Positions 24,518-33,404 of a stretch of DNA of 64,000 nucleotides are shown in pieces (within the stretch, counting starts at the first letter, position 1; each line of letters opens with the position of its first letter). The stretch spans positions 1 through 64,000 of the forward strand of contig JAFSYO010000085.1 in NCBI GenBank assembly GCA_017449925.1, in the 5' to 3' direction. Both the position numbers and the translations under genes were made by a program. A model generated the notes under the pieces. That model did no database searches. It was not told the DNA's origin and worked only from the letters and a program-made list of their open reading frames with translations. The DNA comes from Stomatobaculum sp. GTDB taxonomy: Bacteria > Bacillota_A > Clostridia > Lachnospirales > Lachnospiraceae.

Positions 24518-24997
24518 TCAGCTCGCCGGCGTTCCGCACTTCATGCAGAAACGGTCTCCCGGCTGCAGTTTATTGCCGCATTTCATACAGAAAGTACTCT
24601 TCGAAGGAGCTGCGGCAGGGGCTGCATGGAACGCAGGTGCTGAAGGCTCTGCCGCCGGCAATGTGGTGCCGCACTCCTTGCAGAATTTACTGGTGAGGCC
24701 TGCCGGTGAACCGCAGACCGGGCAGATCCTGCCTCCGGCCTGGGATGTCGGAACTGCTTTCGGGGCCGGCGCTGCCTGCCGTACTGGTGCCGCCGCTGCT
24801 GCCGGGGCTGCCGGGGCTGCCGCTGCCGCCGGGGCTGCCGCTGCCGCCGGAGCTGCCTGCCAGCCAGGGGCTCTCGTCTGAGCCGGTGCTTTCTGTGCCG
24901 GAGCAGTGTCCTCATACTCTTCCAGCGCCCTCTTCAGTGTCTGCAGCGCGCGGATCGTCTGGTCGATCGCCTCTGATAACTGTGCTCTGTCTGCCAT
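24518..24997 (-). CDS. Zinc-ribbon protein with Ala/Pro-rich linker
   Basis: Residues 1-35 are a predicted helix (LSEAIDQTIRALQTLKRALE) that could form a coiled coil. They are followed by a low-complexity segment of alanine and proline (about residues 40-85) and then two zinc-ribbon modules, CPVCGSPAGLTSKFCKECG and FCMKCGNKLQPGDRFCMKCG. I chose ATG 24997 because GGAGG lies 9 nt upstream; another ATG three codons earlier touches that site. No enzyme motif is present, so a scaffold or binding role is likely. Confidence 0.7.
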   Translation of the reverse strand: MADRAQLSEAIDQTIRALQTLKRALEEYEDTAPAQKAPAQTRAPGWQAAPAAAAAPAAAAAPAAPAAAAAPVRQAAPAPKAVPTSQAGGRICPVCGSPAGLTSKFCKECGTTLPAAEPSAPAFHAAPAAAPSKSTFCMKCGNKLQPGDRFCMKCGTPAS

Positions 24998-25030
24998 AGA
25001 TACCATCCTCCTGTACTGTTTGTTCTGCTG

Positions 25031-26044
25031 TTATTTCTGGTATTCAAACGGGAACGACGCGATCTTTCTTCCGTCTGCCGCGCTGAAAATATCGCAGTTG
25101 CCGGTGATCTTCGTGACCGGGAAGAAGTCCCGTTCCTTATCGATCTTTTCCAGTTCCTCGAAATCCGCCTTGACATAGAAGACTCCGGGAGCTCCTGTCT
25201 GGAAGGATGCTTCCGTCGTATCACCGTGGGGCAGGTCGTTGAGAACGATGTCCCGGGCCACGACCCGGATAGTCTCACCGCTGTTGTTTTCCACATTGAA
25301 ACAGACACCGTATCTCATGGTGGTCCCCACCGTCCGGAAACCATTTGTCCCGATGCGGATGCCCTTCTCTTCATAAATAGGCCTGGCCTCGTACTTGAAC
25401 CCCGGCGTATCCCCTTTTCCTTTTTTCGTCGTCTCCACCGTCAGGACCCCGGACCGGGCCAGTTCCCCGCCGCCCGCAGGATCGGAAGCTGCCAGCTCCA
25501 TCGTAAAGTCACTGATCGTCCTGATCGCCATGTCGTCCAGGGTGTAGTTGTCCATCACCAGCTCTGCCTTGACCGTCTCGCCGGGGGCGGCTTTTGCTTT
25601 CAAGACCGGCTGCATTGCGGCGCCGTTCACTGTCAAGGAGATGCAGTCCACGGAGATGGGACTTCCTGACTTGTTCTGGATCGTCAGTCCAATCGCATCA
25701 CAGTAATAGTATTCCCCGGAGGCGCGGTCGATCCCCTCCGCAGTCACCGTCAGAAGATCGGTGTCCCAGATCTTCTGTTTCTTGACTTTTGCGCCTCCGT
25801 AGCGCTTATCACTGTCTCCTTTAAACTCCGGCTTGAGGATCATGTAAACGAACAGCGCCACAACGGCGACCACGATCAGCGAGATCAGCGCCACGATGGG
25901 AAAGCCTTTTTTCTTCTCGGTTCTTCCCGTGTAGGCCTCCTCATATCCGCTGCCTCCCTGGGGCTGTGCCCGGAGCACCTCACCGCACTTAGGACAAACC
26001 GCGCTTCCGTCCGGAAGTCTCGTTCCGCAATTTCTGCAGTACAT
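25031..26044 (-). CDS. Membrane-anchored zinc-ribbon protein
   Basis: An N-terminal cytoplasmic zinc ribbon (YCRNCGTRLPDGSAVCPKCG) is followed by one transmembrane helix (IVALISLIVVAVVALFVYMI near residue 60) and an extracytoplasmic part of about 240 residues. That part seems to contain two related beta-rich modules (for example SVDCISLTVNG and IRVVARDIVLND), similar in style to DUF5067/DUF4352-type immunoglobulin-like domains; this is inference. ATG 26044 is preferred to much earlier frames because AAAGGAG lies upstream and the zinc ribbon begins here. First gene of the three zinc-ribbon genes. Confidence 0.75.
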   Translation of the reverse strand: MYCRNCGTRLPDGSAVCPKCGEVLRAQPQGGSGYEEAYTGRTEKKKGFPIVALISLIVVAVVALFVYMILKPEFKGDSDKRYGGAKVKKQKIWDTDLLTVTAEGIDRASGEYYYCDAIGLTIQNKSGSPISVDCISLTVNGAAMQPVLKAKAAPGETVKAELVMDNYTLDDMAIRTISDFTMELAASDPAGGGELARSGVLTVETTKKGKGDTPGFKYEARPIYEEKGIRIGTNGFRTVGTTMRYGVCFNVENNSGETIRVVARDIVLNDLPHGDTTEASFQTGAPGVFYVKADFEELEKIDKERDFFPVTKITGNCDIFSAADGRKIASFPFEYQK

Positions 26045-26162
26045 CTTTTTCTCTTTTCTCCTTTCTTCTGAAAGCTCCTTCTTCTGAATCTGAAGAATGA
26101 AGAAGGCCCTGTTCTGACTGTGCCAGAGGATGACGAAGGAAAAAAGAAGTGCCGAAAAATTG

Positions 26163-27251
26163 TCAATGACATTTTCCGGCACGTTTCCCCAAAAGACACA
26201 CAACACAAGGTATTCCCATCCAGCCAAATAAGGGATAGATGATGCCGATCAGACTGCCGAAGCCCATCAGGCTCAGGGCCCAGGCCCCCAGACAGGCCGC
26301 GGCGGAGACCGCTCTGTACGGGAAGCGCCCGGACCAGACCGCGCTTCTGCTTCCTGCCGCCCGGATCCGAAGCTGCTCCAAAAGACCCACCAGGCACCCC
26401 AGGGCTGCCGAGTACATAGCGGCAAGCATGAGAATACTGTAAATATTCCGGAACCAGGGAGAGATCAGTCCCGCGAGGTATGCGGTGGGGATCTCTTCCG
26501 CTGTCGATTCCGGCACCGCCAGCATGGAGGCTGCGACGCACATGGCGGGAATCATAAGGACCACTGCTCCGAGTCCCGTGCCCATAACAGTCTTTTTCCG
26601 GTCCGGAAGCAGAGGCACCATGGCCAGCATGACACCGAAGGAACCGAACACGTTGCAGACGGCATAGAGCACCGCCGAGGACCAGGGCCCTCGGAGAAGA
26701 GGGGAAGATGCGGCAGCTGCGGACACTTCGCCGGCTGCAGAAAGCCCGCTGCCTCCCTGGTAAAGGAACAGCGCATACATTCCCACTGCCATGGCGCACA
26801 ACGTAAGGACCGGCGCCAGTACAGAAAACACTGCCACTGCGGCCCGCACGTTCCGAAGGGACATAAGGAACACCGCCGCCGAAAAAACAAGTCCCGCCGC
26901 TGCCGCCGGCAGTCCTGCGACCTGACGCGCCATGGCGCCTGCGCCTGCGGTCATGATGACAACAACTCCGAACAACATGATATCTTCCGCCGCTTCCACC
27001 GCGCCGGAGAGCACCGGGTGATATCCCGGGATCAGGAGTTCTCCCACAGTCTGGTCCGGCTCCTCCCGGGCTGCGTCGAAAAATGCCGCTCCCAGCAGGA
27101 AAAAGAGCAGCGCGGACAGGATAAGCCCAAAAAGACCGGCAGTTCCGTATACACTGAAGAACTGCCGGATCTCCTGACCCGAGACAAAGCCCGCGCCGAA
27201 AAACATGCCTGCGTAGCTGAGCGCAAGCTGTAAAGTCGATAAACGTTTCAC
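26163..27251 (-). CDS. YkvI-family membrane transporter
   Basis: A 362-residue membrane protein with about ten hydrophobic helices. The N-terminal AGMFFGAGFVSGQEIRQFF matches the YkvI family, distant relatives of amino-acid/sodium symporters of the LeuT/APC fold. The unwound-helix glycines in this motif would form the substrate site. Substrate is unknown. It starts with GTG after GGGGGAG. It is 22 bp downstream of sufB on the same strand, so it may be co-transcribed with the SUF genes, but no functional link is evident. Confidence 0.8.
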   Translation of the reverse strand: MKRLSTLQLALSYAGMFFGAGFVSGQEIRQFFSVYGTAGLFGLILSALLFFLLGAAFFDAAREEPDQTVGELLIPGYHPVLSGAVEAAEDIMLFGVVVIMTAGAGAMARQVAGLPAAAAGLVFSAAVFLMSLRNVRAAVAVFSVLAPVLTLCAMAVGMYALFLYQGGSGLSAAGEVSAAAASSPLLRGPWSSAVLYAVCNVFGSFGVMLAMVPLLPDRKKTVMGTGLGAVVLMIPAMCVAASMLAVPESTAEEIPTAYLAGLISPWFRNIYSILMLAAMYSAALGCLVGLLEQLRIRAAGSRSAVWSGRFPYRAVSAAACLGAWALSLMGFGSLIGIIYPLFGWMGIPCVVCLLGKRAGKCH

Positions 27252-27273
27252 TTAAAGACCGTCTCCCCCGTTC

Positions 27274-28209
27274 TTACTTCAGGAAGCCGTTGATGATCTG
27301 CTCCTCCGCCTCGGCCTCCGTGAGCCCCAGCGTCATGAGTTTGATGATCTGGTCGCCGGCGATCTTTCCGATAGCCGCCTCATGGACCAGCGCGGCGTCC
27401 ACATTATTCGCCTCGAGACAAGGAACCGCCAGGATGCGCCCGCGGTCCATAATAATGGAGTCGCACTCGGTGTGGCCGCTGCAGGCGGCATTGCCCACGA
27501 TCTTCGCGTCAAAAAGCTGATAGGAGGTATCCCTTGCCACAGAGCGGGAGACCACGTCCGCGCTGGAACCTTCGCCGTTCATGTTCACCACGTACTTGCT
27601 GACCGCGTTCTGTTCGCCGTGAGTCATCAGGCGCTCCCGCACCACCAGCTTCGCGCCGGCAGCCAGCTCCGCCGTGGTGATACGTTCCGTGGAATCCACG
27701 CCCTTGATCTGCACCATCTCCATCTCGGCAGTGCTGTTCTCCTCCAGGTACACTTCCGTCCCCGGGTTCAGGATCCGCTTTCCGGTGCCGTCGCCGGAAC
27801 CGTAGTGCTTCTCCACGTACTTCACCTTCGCATTCTTTCCAACGTAGAAGCGGTGGATGCCGTCGTGCTCGGAGTTCGCGTTTCCGCAGTTGTCGATGCC
27901 GCAGCCCGCCACGATGAACACGTCCGCGTCGTCGCCGATATGGAAATCATTGTACACCAGCTCCGTGAGCCCGCTCTGGGTCATGACCACCGGGATGTGC
28001 ACGCTCTCGTTCTTTGTACCGGGCTTCACGTAAATATCCAGTCCGGAACCGCCCTCCTTCGGGACGATGTCGATGTTCGCGGAGCTTTGCCGCCCTGCGG
28101 ATACGCCGTTGGCGCGGATGTTATAAGCGCCTTCGGGAATGTTGTGAAGGTCTGCGACCTCTCTTAAAAGCCTTTTCTGGATCTCGTCCAGTTCTCTGAT
28201 CTGCAGCAT
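27274..28209 (-). CDS. sufB: SufB/SufD-like iron-sulfur cluster scaffold (SmsB-type)
   Basis: This is a short SufBD-domain protein (311 residues against about 465 for SufB) that assembles Fe-S clusters together with the SufC ATPase. The right-handed beta-helix core and its motifs are present: IVAGCGIDNCGNANSEHDG near residue 100, GHTECDSIIMDRGRI and VPCLEANNVDAALVHEAAIG near residue 260. It lacks the N-terminal region of canonical SufB. Together with a single sufC and no sufD, sufS or sufU nearby, it fits the minimal SmsCB system described in archaea and many anaerobes. It begins 13 bp after sufC. Confidence 0.88.
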   Translation of the reverse strand: MLQIRELDEIQKRLLREVADLHNIPEGAYNIRANGVSAGRQSSANIDIVPKEGGSGLDIYVKPGTKNESVHIPVVMTQSGLTELVYNDFHIGDDADVFIVAGCGIDNCGNANSEHDGIHRFYVGKNAKVKYVEKHYGSGDGTGKRILNPGTEVYLEENSTAEMEMVQIKGVDSTERITTAELAAGAKLVVRERLMTHGEQNAVSKYVVNMNGEGSSADVVSRSVARDTSYQLFDAKIVGNAACSGHTECDSIIMDRGRILAVPCLEANNVDAALVHEAAIGKIAGDQIIKLMTLGLTEAEAEEQIINGFLK

Positions 28210-28222
28210 GATCCCACCTCCC

Positions 28223-28954
28223 TTACTGTAATCTCTGACATGCGGTCACCGCAGACGGCGTACCGATGAGCTGCGGCAGGATCTTCTCCCGCGGTCCCTG
28301 CTCCGAGATCCTTCCGTCCGACAGCACCACGATCTGGTCCGCGATCTCGAGGATCCGCTCCTGGTGGGAGATGATGAGGATAGAGCTGTCCTTGATGGAC
28401 TTTCTCATGTTCTCGAACACCTGGATCAGGTTCTGGAAGCTCCAGAGGTCGATGCCGGCCTCCGGCTCGTCAAATACAGACAGTCTGGTCTTTCTTGCCA
28501 GCACCGTGGCGATCTCAATGCGCTTCAGTTCGCCGCCGGAGAGGCTGGCGTTCACTTCGCGGTGAATATAATCCCTGGCGCAAAGCCCCACGGAAGCCAG
28601 GTACTCGCAGGCGCCGGAGACAGAAATATTCTTCCCCGCCGCGAGCCGGATAAGATCGATCACCTGGATCCCCTTGAAGCGGACCGGCTGCTGGAAGGCA
28701 AAGCTGATGCCCTTCCGCGCCCTCTCTGTGATGCTCAGGTCGGTGATGTCCTCCCCGTCCAGCAGGATCTGACCGGACACCGGCTTCTCGATGCCGGCGA
28801 TCAGCCGGGCCAGCGTGGATTTGCCGCCGCCGTTCGGTCCCGTGATCACCACGAACTGGTTGTCCGGGATGACGAGGCTGATGTCGCGGATGATCTCCTT
28901 GTTCCCGCCCTGGTCTTCTTCCACATTAAACGATATGTTCTTAAGTTCCAGCAT
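28223..28954 (-). CDS. sufC: SufC-type ABC ATPase for Fe-S cluster assembly (SmsC-type)
   Basis: A soluble ABC ATPase of 243 residues with Walker A GPNGGGKSTLARLIAG, a Q-loop in FAFQQP, the signature SLSGGELKRIEIA and Walker B LSVFDEPEAGID. The PEAGID ending, in which the Asp replaces the usual Leu, and the Trp-Ser-Phe that follows are typical of SufC rather than of import ABC proteins. It powers conformational changes in the SufB-like scaffold encoded next. GGAGG lies before the ATG. Confidence 0.9.
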   Translation of the reverse strand: MLELKNISFNVEEDQGGNKEIIRDISLVIPDNQFVVITGPNGGGKSTLARLIAGIEKPVSGQILLDGEDITDLSITERARKGISFAFQQPVRFKGIQVIDLIRLAAGKNISVSGACEYLASVGLCARDYIHREVNASLSGGELKRIEIATVLARKTRLSVFDEPEAGIDLWSFQNLIQVFENMRKSIKDSSILIISHQERILEIADQIVVLSDGRISEQGPREKILPQLIGTPSAVTACQRLQ

Positions 28955-29007
28955 AGCTTCCTCCGAAATATGGGCAGAACAGGAATCTGTTTACAGCCCT
29001 CTATGGT

Positions 29008-29039
29008 AAAAAAGAGTGCCGTTTCCGGCACTCTTTTTT
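29008..29039. terminator. Intrinsic terminator
   Basis: A perfect 14 bp stem (29008-29021 with 29026-29039) with runs of six T on either strand. On the minus strand it ends the carboxypeptidase transcript ahead of sufC. Confidence 0.88.
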
Positions 29040-29175
29040 CGTGCGAATCCAACATCCTTATCTTACCAGAAAACCCGAGGGAATCAAGTGCACTATGTGC
29101 TCTTCTTTTATACGGGCATCGGATGGGACCGATCAGTATTTTTGATGGATCGCCAGACAAGCGATGAGCGGCTGT

Positions 29176-30684
29176 TTACCAGGTAAGCATATCCGCGATG
29201 AGCGCGTTCAGGACGCCCTTGTTCCTCTCCCAGATGCCGGTGATGTCCGATTCCGGAAGCGGGCAGGTACCCACACCGACCTCAACGGTGACCGCGGGGA
29301 TACCCTTGTTCACGTTCAGCCAGCTCTTAAAAGCGCCGTCGTCGAAGGATCCCTCGTGGGGCTCCGGAAGGATGTAATCGGTAACTCCCTTTACAATGGC
29401 GCCCATGGCGTTGCAGCGATTCCGGACTTCTTCGGAGGCTGCGTCATCATCCGCGTAGATGATCTGTCCCTGAGCGTGGTAGTTCACTGCCTCGGTGAAA
29501 CCATATTTGTTCACCAGGTCCATCATGGCCCGGGTCTCCACCTCGGATCCGGCGGAGGGTCCTTTGTACATGTCGCTGGAAGGTTTGTTCCTGGCATCGT
29601 TCAAGGTATTCCAGGTCGCCGTCGGGAAGTTCTGATTCAGGTCCACGCCCTTGGCGTTGTTCTTCCACTTGTTCAGATACCAGTTATACTTGTCCTGGTT
29701 GGTCAGGATCTCCCATTCCGCCCAGCTCTTCATGATGTTCTTCACTGATTCCCGCATGACGGTGGTCTGAAGTCCGTCCAGTCCGTACTGGGAAATAGCC
29801 GCGCCATCCGGGTCCATCATAGGCACGAAGTGGACGCACACGCTGTCAAGAGAGGTGTCCCCATTCTTCTTTTCATCCAGAAGCTTCTTCAGCTGGCGCA
29901 TCACCACCTTTGAAGTGATGTACTCCCGGGCGTGCATGGTGCCGGTCACCAGGAGCTTCTTCCCAGCGCTCTGGTTCCCGATGATCACATGGTAAAGCTG
30001 GCGCCCGTCCGGCGTCTGGCAGAGGCTGTCCACGGAAACGCCGCTGTAATTCGACTTCAGCGCGTTCAGGTCCGACTCCAGCGCCTGGTAGGTGTACATG
30101 CCGCTGCTGTCGTTGAAATAATAGCCGTCTGTTTTTGAAGCTGCGCTCCGCACCGGGTACTTTGACTGGGATGCCGTACCTCCGGTCTGCTGCATTGCCA
30201 CGCCAGGCCCGCCTTTGAATCCGGTCCAGAAACCGCCCTCATGGGCGTCCTCTCCGCTGCCGGCTGCCGAAGCCGCTGCCCCGGAGGGGCCGGAAACGGT
30301 CTGCGCCGCTGTAGACTCCGCTGCCGCAGTGGTGGCTGCCGCTGTGGTCTCCGCTGCCGTGGTGGCTGCTGCTGTGGTCTCTGCTGCCGCAGGCTGGACA
30401 GATGCCGTCGTCTCCGCCGCCGCTGTCTCTGCAGCTGCATTCCCGGCCGGCGCTGCTGCTGTCTCTGCAGCCGTCGGCTGAACGGATGCTGAGGTCTCCG
30501 CTGCCGCAGGGCCCGCTCCCTGGTTTTTTCCTGCTGTGTCTGAAACTTCCTGGGCCGCCTCGGCGCCCGGCGCCGCTCCGACCACTGCTGTGTCTGCCAG
30601 CACCGGCACTGCCATCGTCAGACTCAGCGCGAAGGCCGCCGCTGTCAGAATTCCTTTGTTCTTCCTGTATTTTCCTGCTGCCAT
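29176..30684 (-). CDS. Secreted M14-family zinc carboxypeptidase
   Basis: A 502-residue exported protein with a signal peptide (residues 10-30, LTAAAFALSLTMAVPVLADT) and a long low-complexity linker of Ala, Thr and Glu (about residues 45-135). The M14 zinc carboxypeptidase domain follows: GTMHAREYITS supplies the first His and Glu of the metal site, VNYHAQGQ the later His, and VEVGVGTCPLPE the catalytic Glu. Related enzymes cleave cell-wall peptides containing D-Glu or diamino acids; peptide substrates are also possible. ATG 30684 has AGGAG 8 nt upstream; the earlier frame start lacks a site. The Ala/Thr linker is repetitive at DNA level. Confidence 0.88.
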   Translation of the reverse strand: MAAGKYRKNKGILTAAAFALSLTMAVPVLADTAVVGAAPGAEAAQEVSDTAGKNQGAGPAAAETSASVQPTAAETAAAPAGNAAAETAAAETTASVQPAAAETTAAATTAAETTAAATTAAAESTAAQTVSGPSGAAASAAGSGEDAHEGGFWTGFKGGPGVAMQQTGGTASQSKYPVRSAASKTDGYYFNDSSGMYTYQALESDLNALKSNYSGVSVDSLCQTPDGRQLYHVIIGNQSAGKKLLVTGTMHAREYITSKVVMRQLKKLLDEKKNGDTSLDSVCVHFVPMMDPDGAAISQYGLDGLQTTVMRESVKNIMKSWAEWEILTNQDKYNWYLNKWKNNAKGVDLNQNFPTATWNTLNDARNKPSSDMYKGPSAGSEVETRAMMDLVNKYGFTEAVNYHAQGQIIYADDDAASEEVRNRCNAMGAIVKGVTDYILPEPHEGSFDDGAFKSWLNVNKGIPAVTVEVGVGTCPLPESDITGIWERNKGVLNALIADMLTW

Positions 30685-30767
30685 ATCCTGTTCTCCTGTC
30701 TGCCAAGATGCAAGTCCAATCAAGTCCCGATTGCCGCAGGCCTTGTGCTCTCAGTTTCACTCCAGCC

Positions 30768-30800
30768 GGCGCTGTACGCGTGCCGACGGCACGCAGCGCC
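30768..30800. other. GC-rich hairpin without T run
   Basis: Nested complementary segments GGCGCT/AGCGCC enclose a second stem GCGTGCC/GGCACGC. No T run follows on either strand, so its role is unclear; it lies between the carboxypeptidase and beta-propeller genes. Confidence 0.5.
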
Positions 30801-30935
30801 CCGCAAAGCGTTCTGTGCTTTCGTTTCCTGCGATCCTGATATCATCAAGTATATGACAGACGACCTGTTTTTCCCACGGACAGAGTTCTTAAGGTTTTGT
30901 GACATTCTGATTCAGTCGCCAAAAACGATCCCACA

Positions 30936-33047
30936 TTATTTCAGCAGCAGTCCCCGGATACTCTGGCCCCGGGTGCCGATGACGACGCGGTCCTCATAGA
31001 TCGCGGGGCTTGCTTCGATGGTCCCGTCCGTCACTGCCAGGGAACTCAGTTCTTCCCCGGTCACACCGTCCAGCAGATACATCTTTCCTGAGCTGACGGC
31101 ATAGAACACTTCTCCGCTGCCGTCCTCGTTATAGACACAGGCGGGAGATGACCACGCGTAGGCTGCTTTGTGCTCCCAGACAGTGTCTCCGGTCTTCTTG
31201 TCAAGGCAGGCGAGGACGCCGTTCCCTCCGCCGCCGGTCCTGGAAACAGTAACATAGATATAGTCTGAGAGCCCCCGCTTTCCCACTGCGATGGTGGACT
31301 GGACGCCGCCGGACACACCGGAAACAGAGGAACACTGGTAGTCATGCTGCCAGACGATCTCGCCGGTCTCGGCATTGATCTTCCACACCGGCACCGGTGC
31401 CGTGCCGGAACTGCGCCAGCCCAGATGGAAAGAGGTGCTGACATAGACGTAGAGATGACCATCCTCCTCGGAAAGCACCGGCGTGGAATTGGAATCGTCC
31501 AGAATGTCCTGCACCCAGGTAAGCTGCAGCGTGGAAAGATCCAGACACATAAGGTTTCCGCCGTTGTCTGCGATGAAAAGATGGTGCCCGTAGATCGCGG
31601 GGCTGGTCTCCATGCCGACCCAGTAGGCGCCGCTCCGGGTCCGCTGGCCCGAATAGTGCCATTTCGCGGTGTTTCCGGGAGCGATGGAAAGGGTTCCCGC
31701 TTCCCTGTCATAGTCTGTGTTCAGCTGGATCAGGTAGAGGATCCCGTTTTCCCCGGGATAGATCAAGGTGTCTGATTCCGCGTCCACCAGGGGCGAGGAA
31801 TCAAAATAGCTCAGGCTTCCCCGCAGGGAGAAGGGGTCCTGATTGCCGAAGGTGTGCATGACACTGCCGTCCAGCAGGTTCACGATGAAGACCCGGGACT
31901 TTCCTTTGCTGCTGTCATAGCCCGCGCCCACGTAAAGGATGGGATATCCCCGGGGGTCCAGAGCCCCGGCGCCCTTGAAGGTGAAGCCCAGATCGATGGG
32001 ATCCCGGGTGGCTTCCCCTGTCACCAGATCCAGGAAATATACCTTGCCGTCCATGCAGGCGTAGACCACTTCCACCAGGTCATCCTTCTGCTTCGCGGCA
32101 TCGTACATGTTCATGTGTTCCTTCACGTCCCGGGGCCACTTCATCAGAAGGGGCTGTCCCGTCCATCCGCTGCCGGTCCACAGCTTGTCGCCGTGCTTCA
32201 GCGTGCCGGTGCCCTTCTTCCAGACCGGCTCGATGATCTTTTCCGTCAGGTTCGCAAGTCCGTAAGTCGGGTCGTCGCGCCAGTTGTTTCCCCGGAAAGT
32301 GATGACGCCCTGCAGGTCGTGATACGTTTCGCCCTTTCCGAAATCAAATTCGTACCAGGGGGTAAAATCTGCGTCGTCCTTCAGCCGTTTCCCGTTGAAC
32401 TCGATGCCGGTGGATGCGATAAGCCTGGAGGGCTTGGTGGAATCCACGCAGCGGGGCTCAAAGACGAGCTTACCGTAGTTCTCGTCCTGGGCCACGATGA
32501 TGCCAGGACCCGCTGCGTTTTCGGCTTCTGCATTTTCGGTTTCTATGTTTTCGGCTTCCGCATTTTCTGCCGCCACTGCAGCTGCGCTGCTATTGTCATT
32601 CGCACTTCCGTCGGACTTTTGGGCTTCCGATGCAACTTCTGCCGGTCCGCTCCGTTCTCCGGCGTCCTTCTGCTCCATCCCAGGAAGCTGCTCCACGACC
32701 TCCGCCTGCTTTTCCGGCGCCGCTTCCGTCTCCACACTGCCAGTCTCTCCCGGCGGCGGGGAAAGGACCGGTCTGGTATCCTGATCTCCGCCTTCCGCGG
32801 CCGATGCTCCCACGCTGGCAGCTTCGCTCCCGGCTGCACCGGACTCTGCCGCCGTACCGCTCTGCACCGCCGCGCCGCCCTGGGGGCGGCCCATATAGTT
32901 TACGCCGGCGATCGCCGCAACAAGAAGCAGGGCGATCCCGACCAGCAGCGGCTTGTTCCCGTTTCCTTTGCCGCCCTCTCCGCCTTCCGCGTTTGAATCA
33001 CTCTCCTGCTGTTCATGCAGTGTAACCTCTTTCTCATAATCACTCAT
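30936..33047 (-). CDS. Membrane-anchored PQQ-like beta-propeller protein
   Basis: A 703-residue protein with a short cytoplasmic start, one transmembrane helix (LLVGIALLLVAAIAGV near residue 35) and an extracytoplasmic disordered region rich in Glu and Ala up to about residue 180. The rest is a beta-propeller with PQQ-like repeats, for example SPAIYGHHLFIADNGGNLMC, VWKINAETGEIVWQHDY and VYNEDGSGEVFYAVSSGKMY. Repeats of the WxxxxG type resemble BamB and quinoprotein dehydrogenases, but no PQQ ligands can be claimed. It may bind wall polymers or proteins. A complex hairpin element lies just upstream. Confidence 0.8.
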   Translation of the reverse strand: MSDYEKEVTLHEQQESDSNAEGGEGGKGNGNKPLLVGIALLLVAAIAGVNYMGRPQGGAAVQSGTAAESGAAGSEAASVGASAAEGGDQDTRPVLSPPPGETGSVETEAAPEKQAEVVEQLPGMEQKDAGERSGPAEVASEAQKSDGSANDNSSAAAVAAENAEAENIETENAEAENAAGPGIIVAQDENYGKLVFEPRCVDSTKPSRLIASTGIEFNGKRLKDDADFTPWYEFDFGKGETYHDLQGVITFRGNNWRDDPTYGLANLTEKIIEPVWKKGTGTLKHGDKLWTGSGWTGQPLLMKWPRDVKEHMNMYDAAKQKDDLVEVVYACMDGKVYFLDLVTGEATRDPIDLGFTFKGAGALDPRGYPILYVGAGYDSSKGKSRVFIVNLLDGSVMHTFGNQDPFSLRGSLSYFDSSPLVDAESDTLIYPGENGILYLIQLNTDYDREAGTLSIAPGNTAKWHYSGQRTRSGAYWVGMETSPAIYGHHLFIADNGGNLMCLDLSTLQLTWVQDILDDSNSTPVLSEEDGHLYVYVSTSFHLGWRSSGTAPVPVWKINAETGEIVWQHDYQCSSVSGVSGGVQSTIAVGKRGLSDYIYVTVSRTGGGGNGVLACLDKKTGDTVWEHKAAYAWSSPACVYNEDGSGEVFYAVSSGKMYLLDGVTGEELSSLAVTDGTIEASPAIYEDRVVIGTRGQSIRGLLLK

Positions 33048-33404
33048 AAGGACCCCTTTTGTGTTTTCTATTCAGCACCTCCAGACTCGGGTCGCTTCGC
33101 GACCCTCATTGCCGGCGTCCTGAGGCGCTTTGCGCCTTGGCCGCCTCCGAAATGTGTGCAAAATCTGCCTGAAAAGCAAGCTTTTCATCCAGATTTCACA
33201 CACATTTCCGGAGGTGCTGGACATTATCATATTATGTAACCTGATTAGAAGCGATTATAACACATCCGGAGTACAAGGAACAGAGAGACTCGGCAAATAC
33301 GCATATGGAAATATTATGGAAATACTATGGTTTTATATAAACAAATATGGTATTATTAAGATGTCATTTAGAATCTTTTGACACATATCAGTTTAGGAGG
33401 TTTT
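33048..33404. other. Gene-free stretch with complex hairpin element
   Basis: This 357 bp region separates two divergent genes. The left part (33073-33219) is a structured element: outer 10 bp inverted arms (33073-33082 and 33210-33219), two small hairpins with 3 nt loops (33089-33105 and 33123-33137) and one long imperfect hairpin (33144-33214, about 28 paired bases). The right part is AT-rich with ATATGG repeats and probably contains the promoter of the HTH-Uma2 gene. No coding frame is convincing. Confidence 0.6.

Noticed and set aside
24706..24999. Leu/Pro-rich plus-strand frames
   Set aside because: They are the complement of the Ala/Pro linker of the zinc-ribbon gene and reflect its biased codons.
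30066..30492. Arg/Gln-rich and Ala/Val-rich frames on both strands
   Set aside because: They arise from the repetitive Ala/Thr linker of the M14 carboxypeptidase in other frames.
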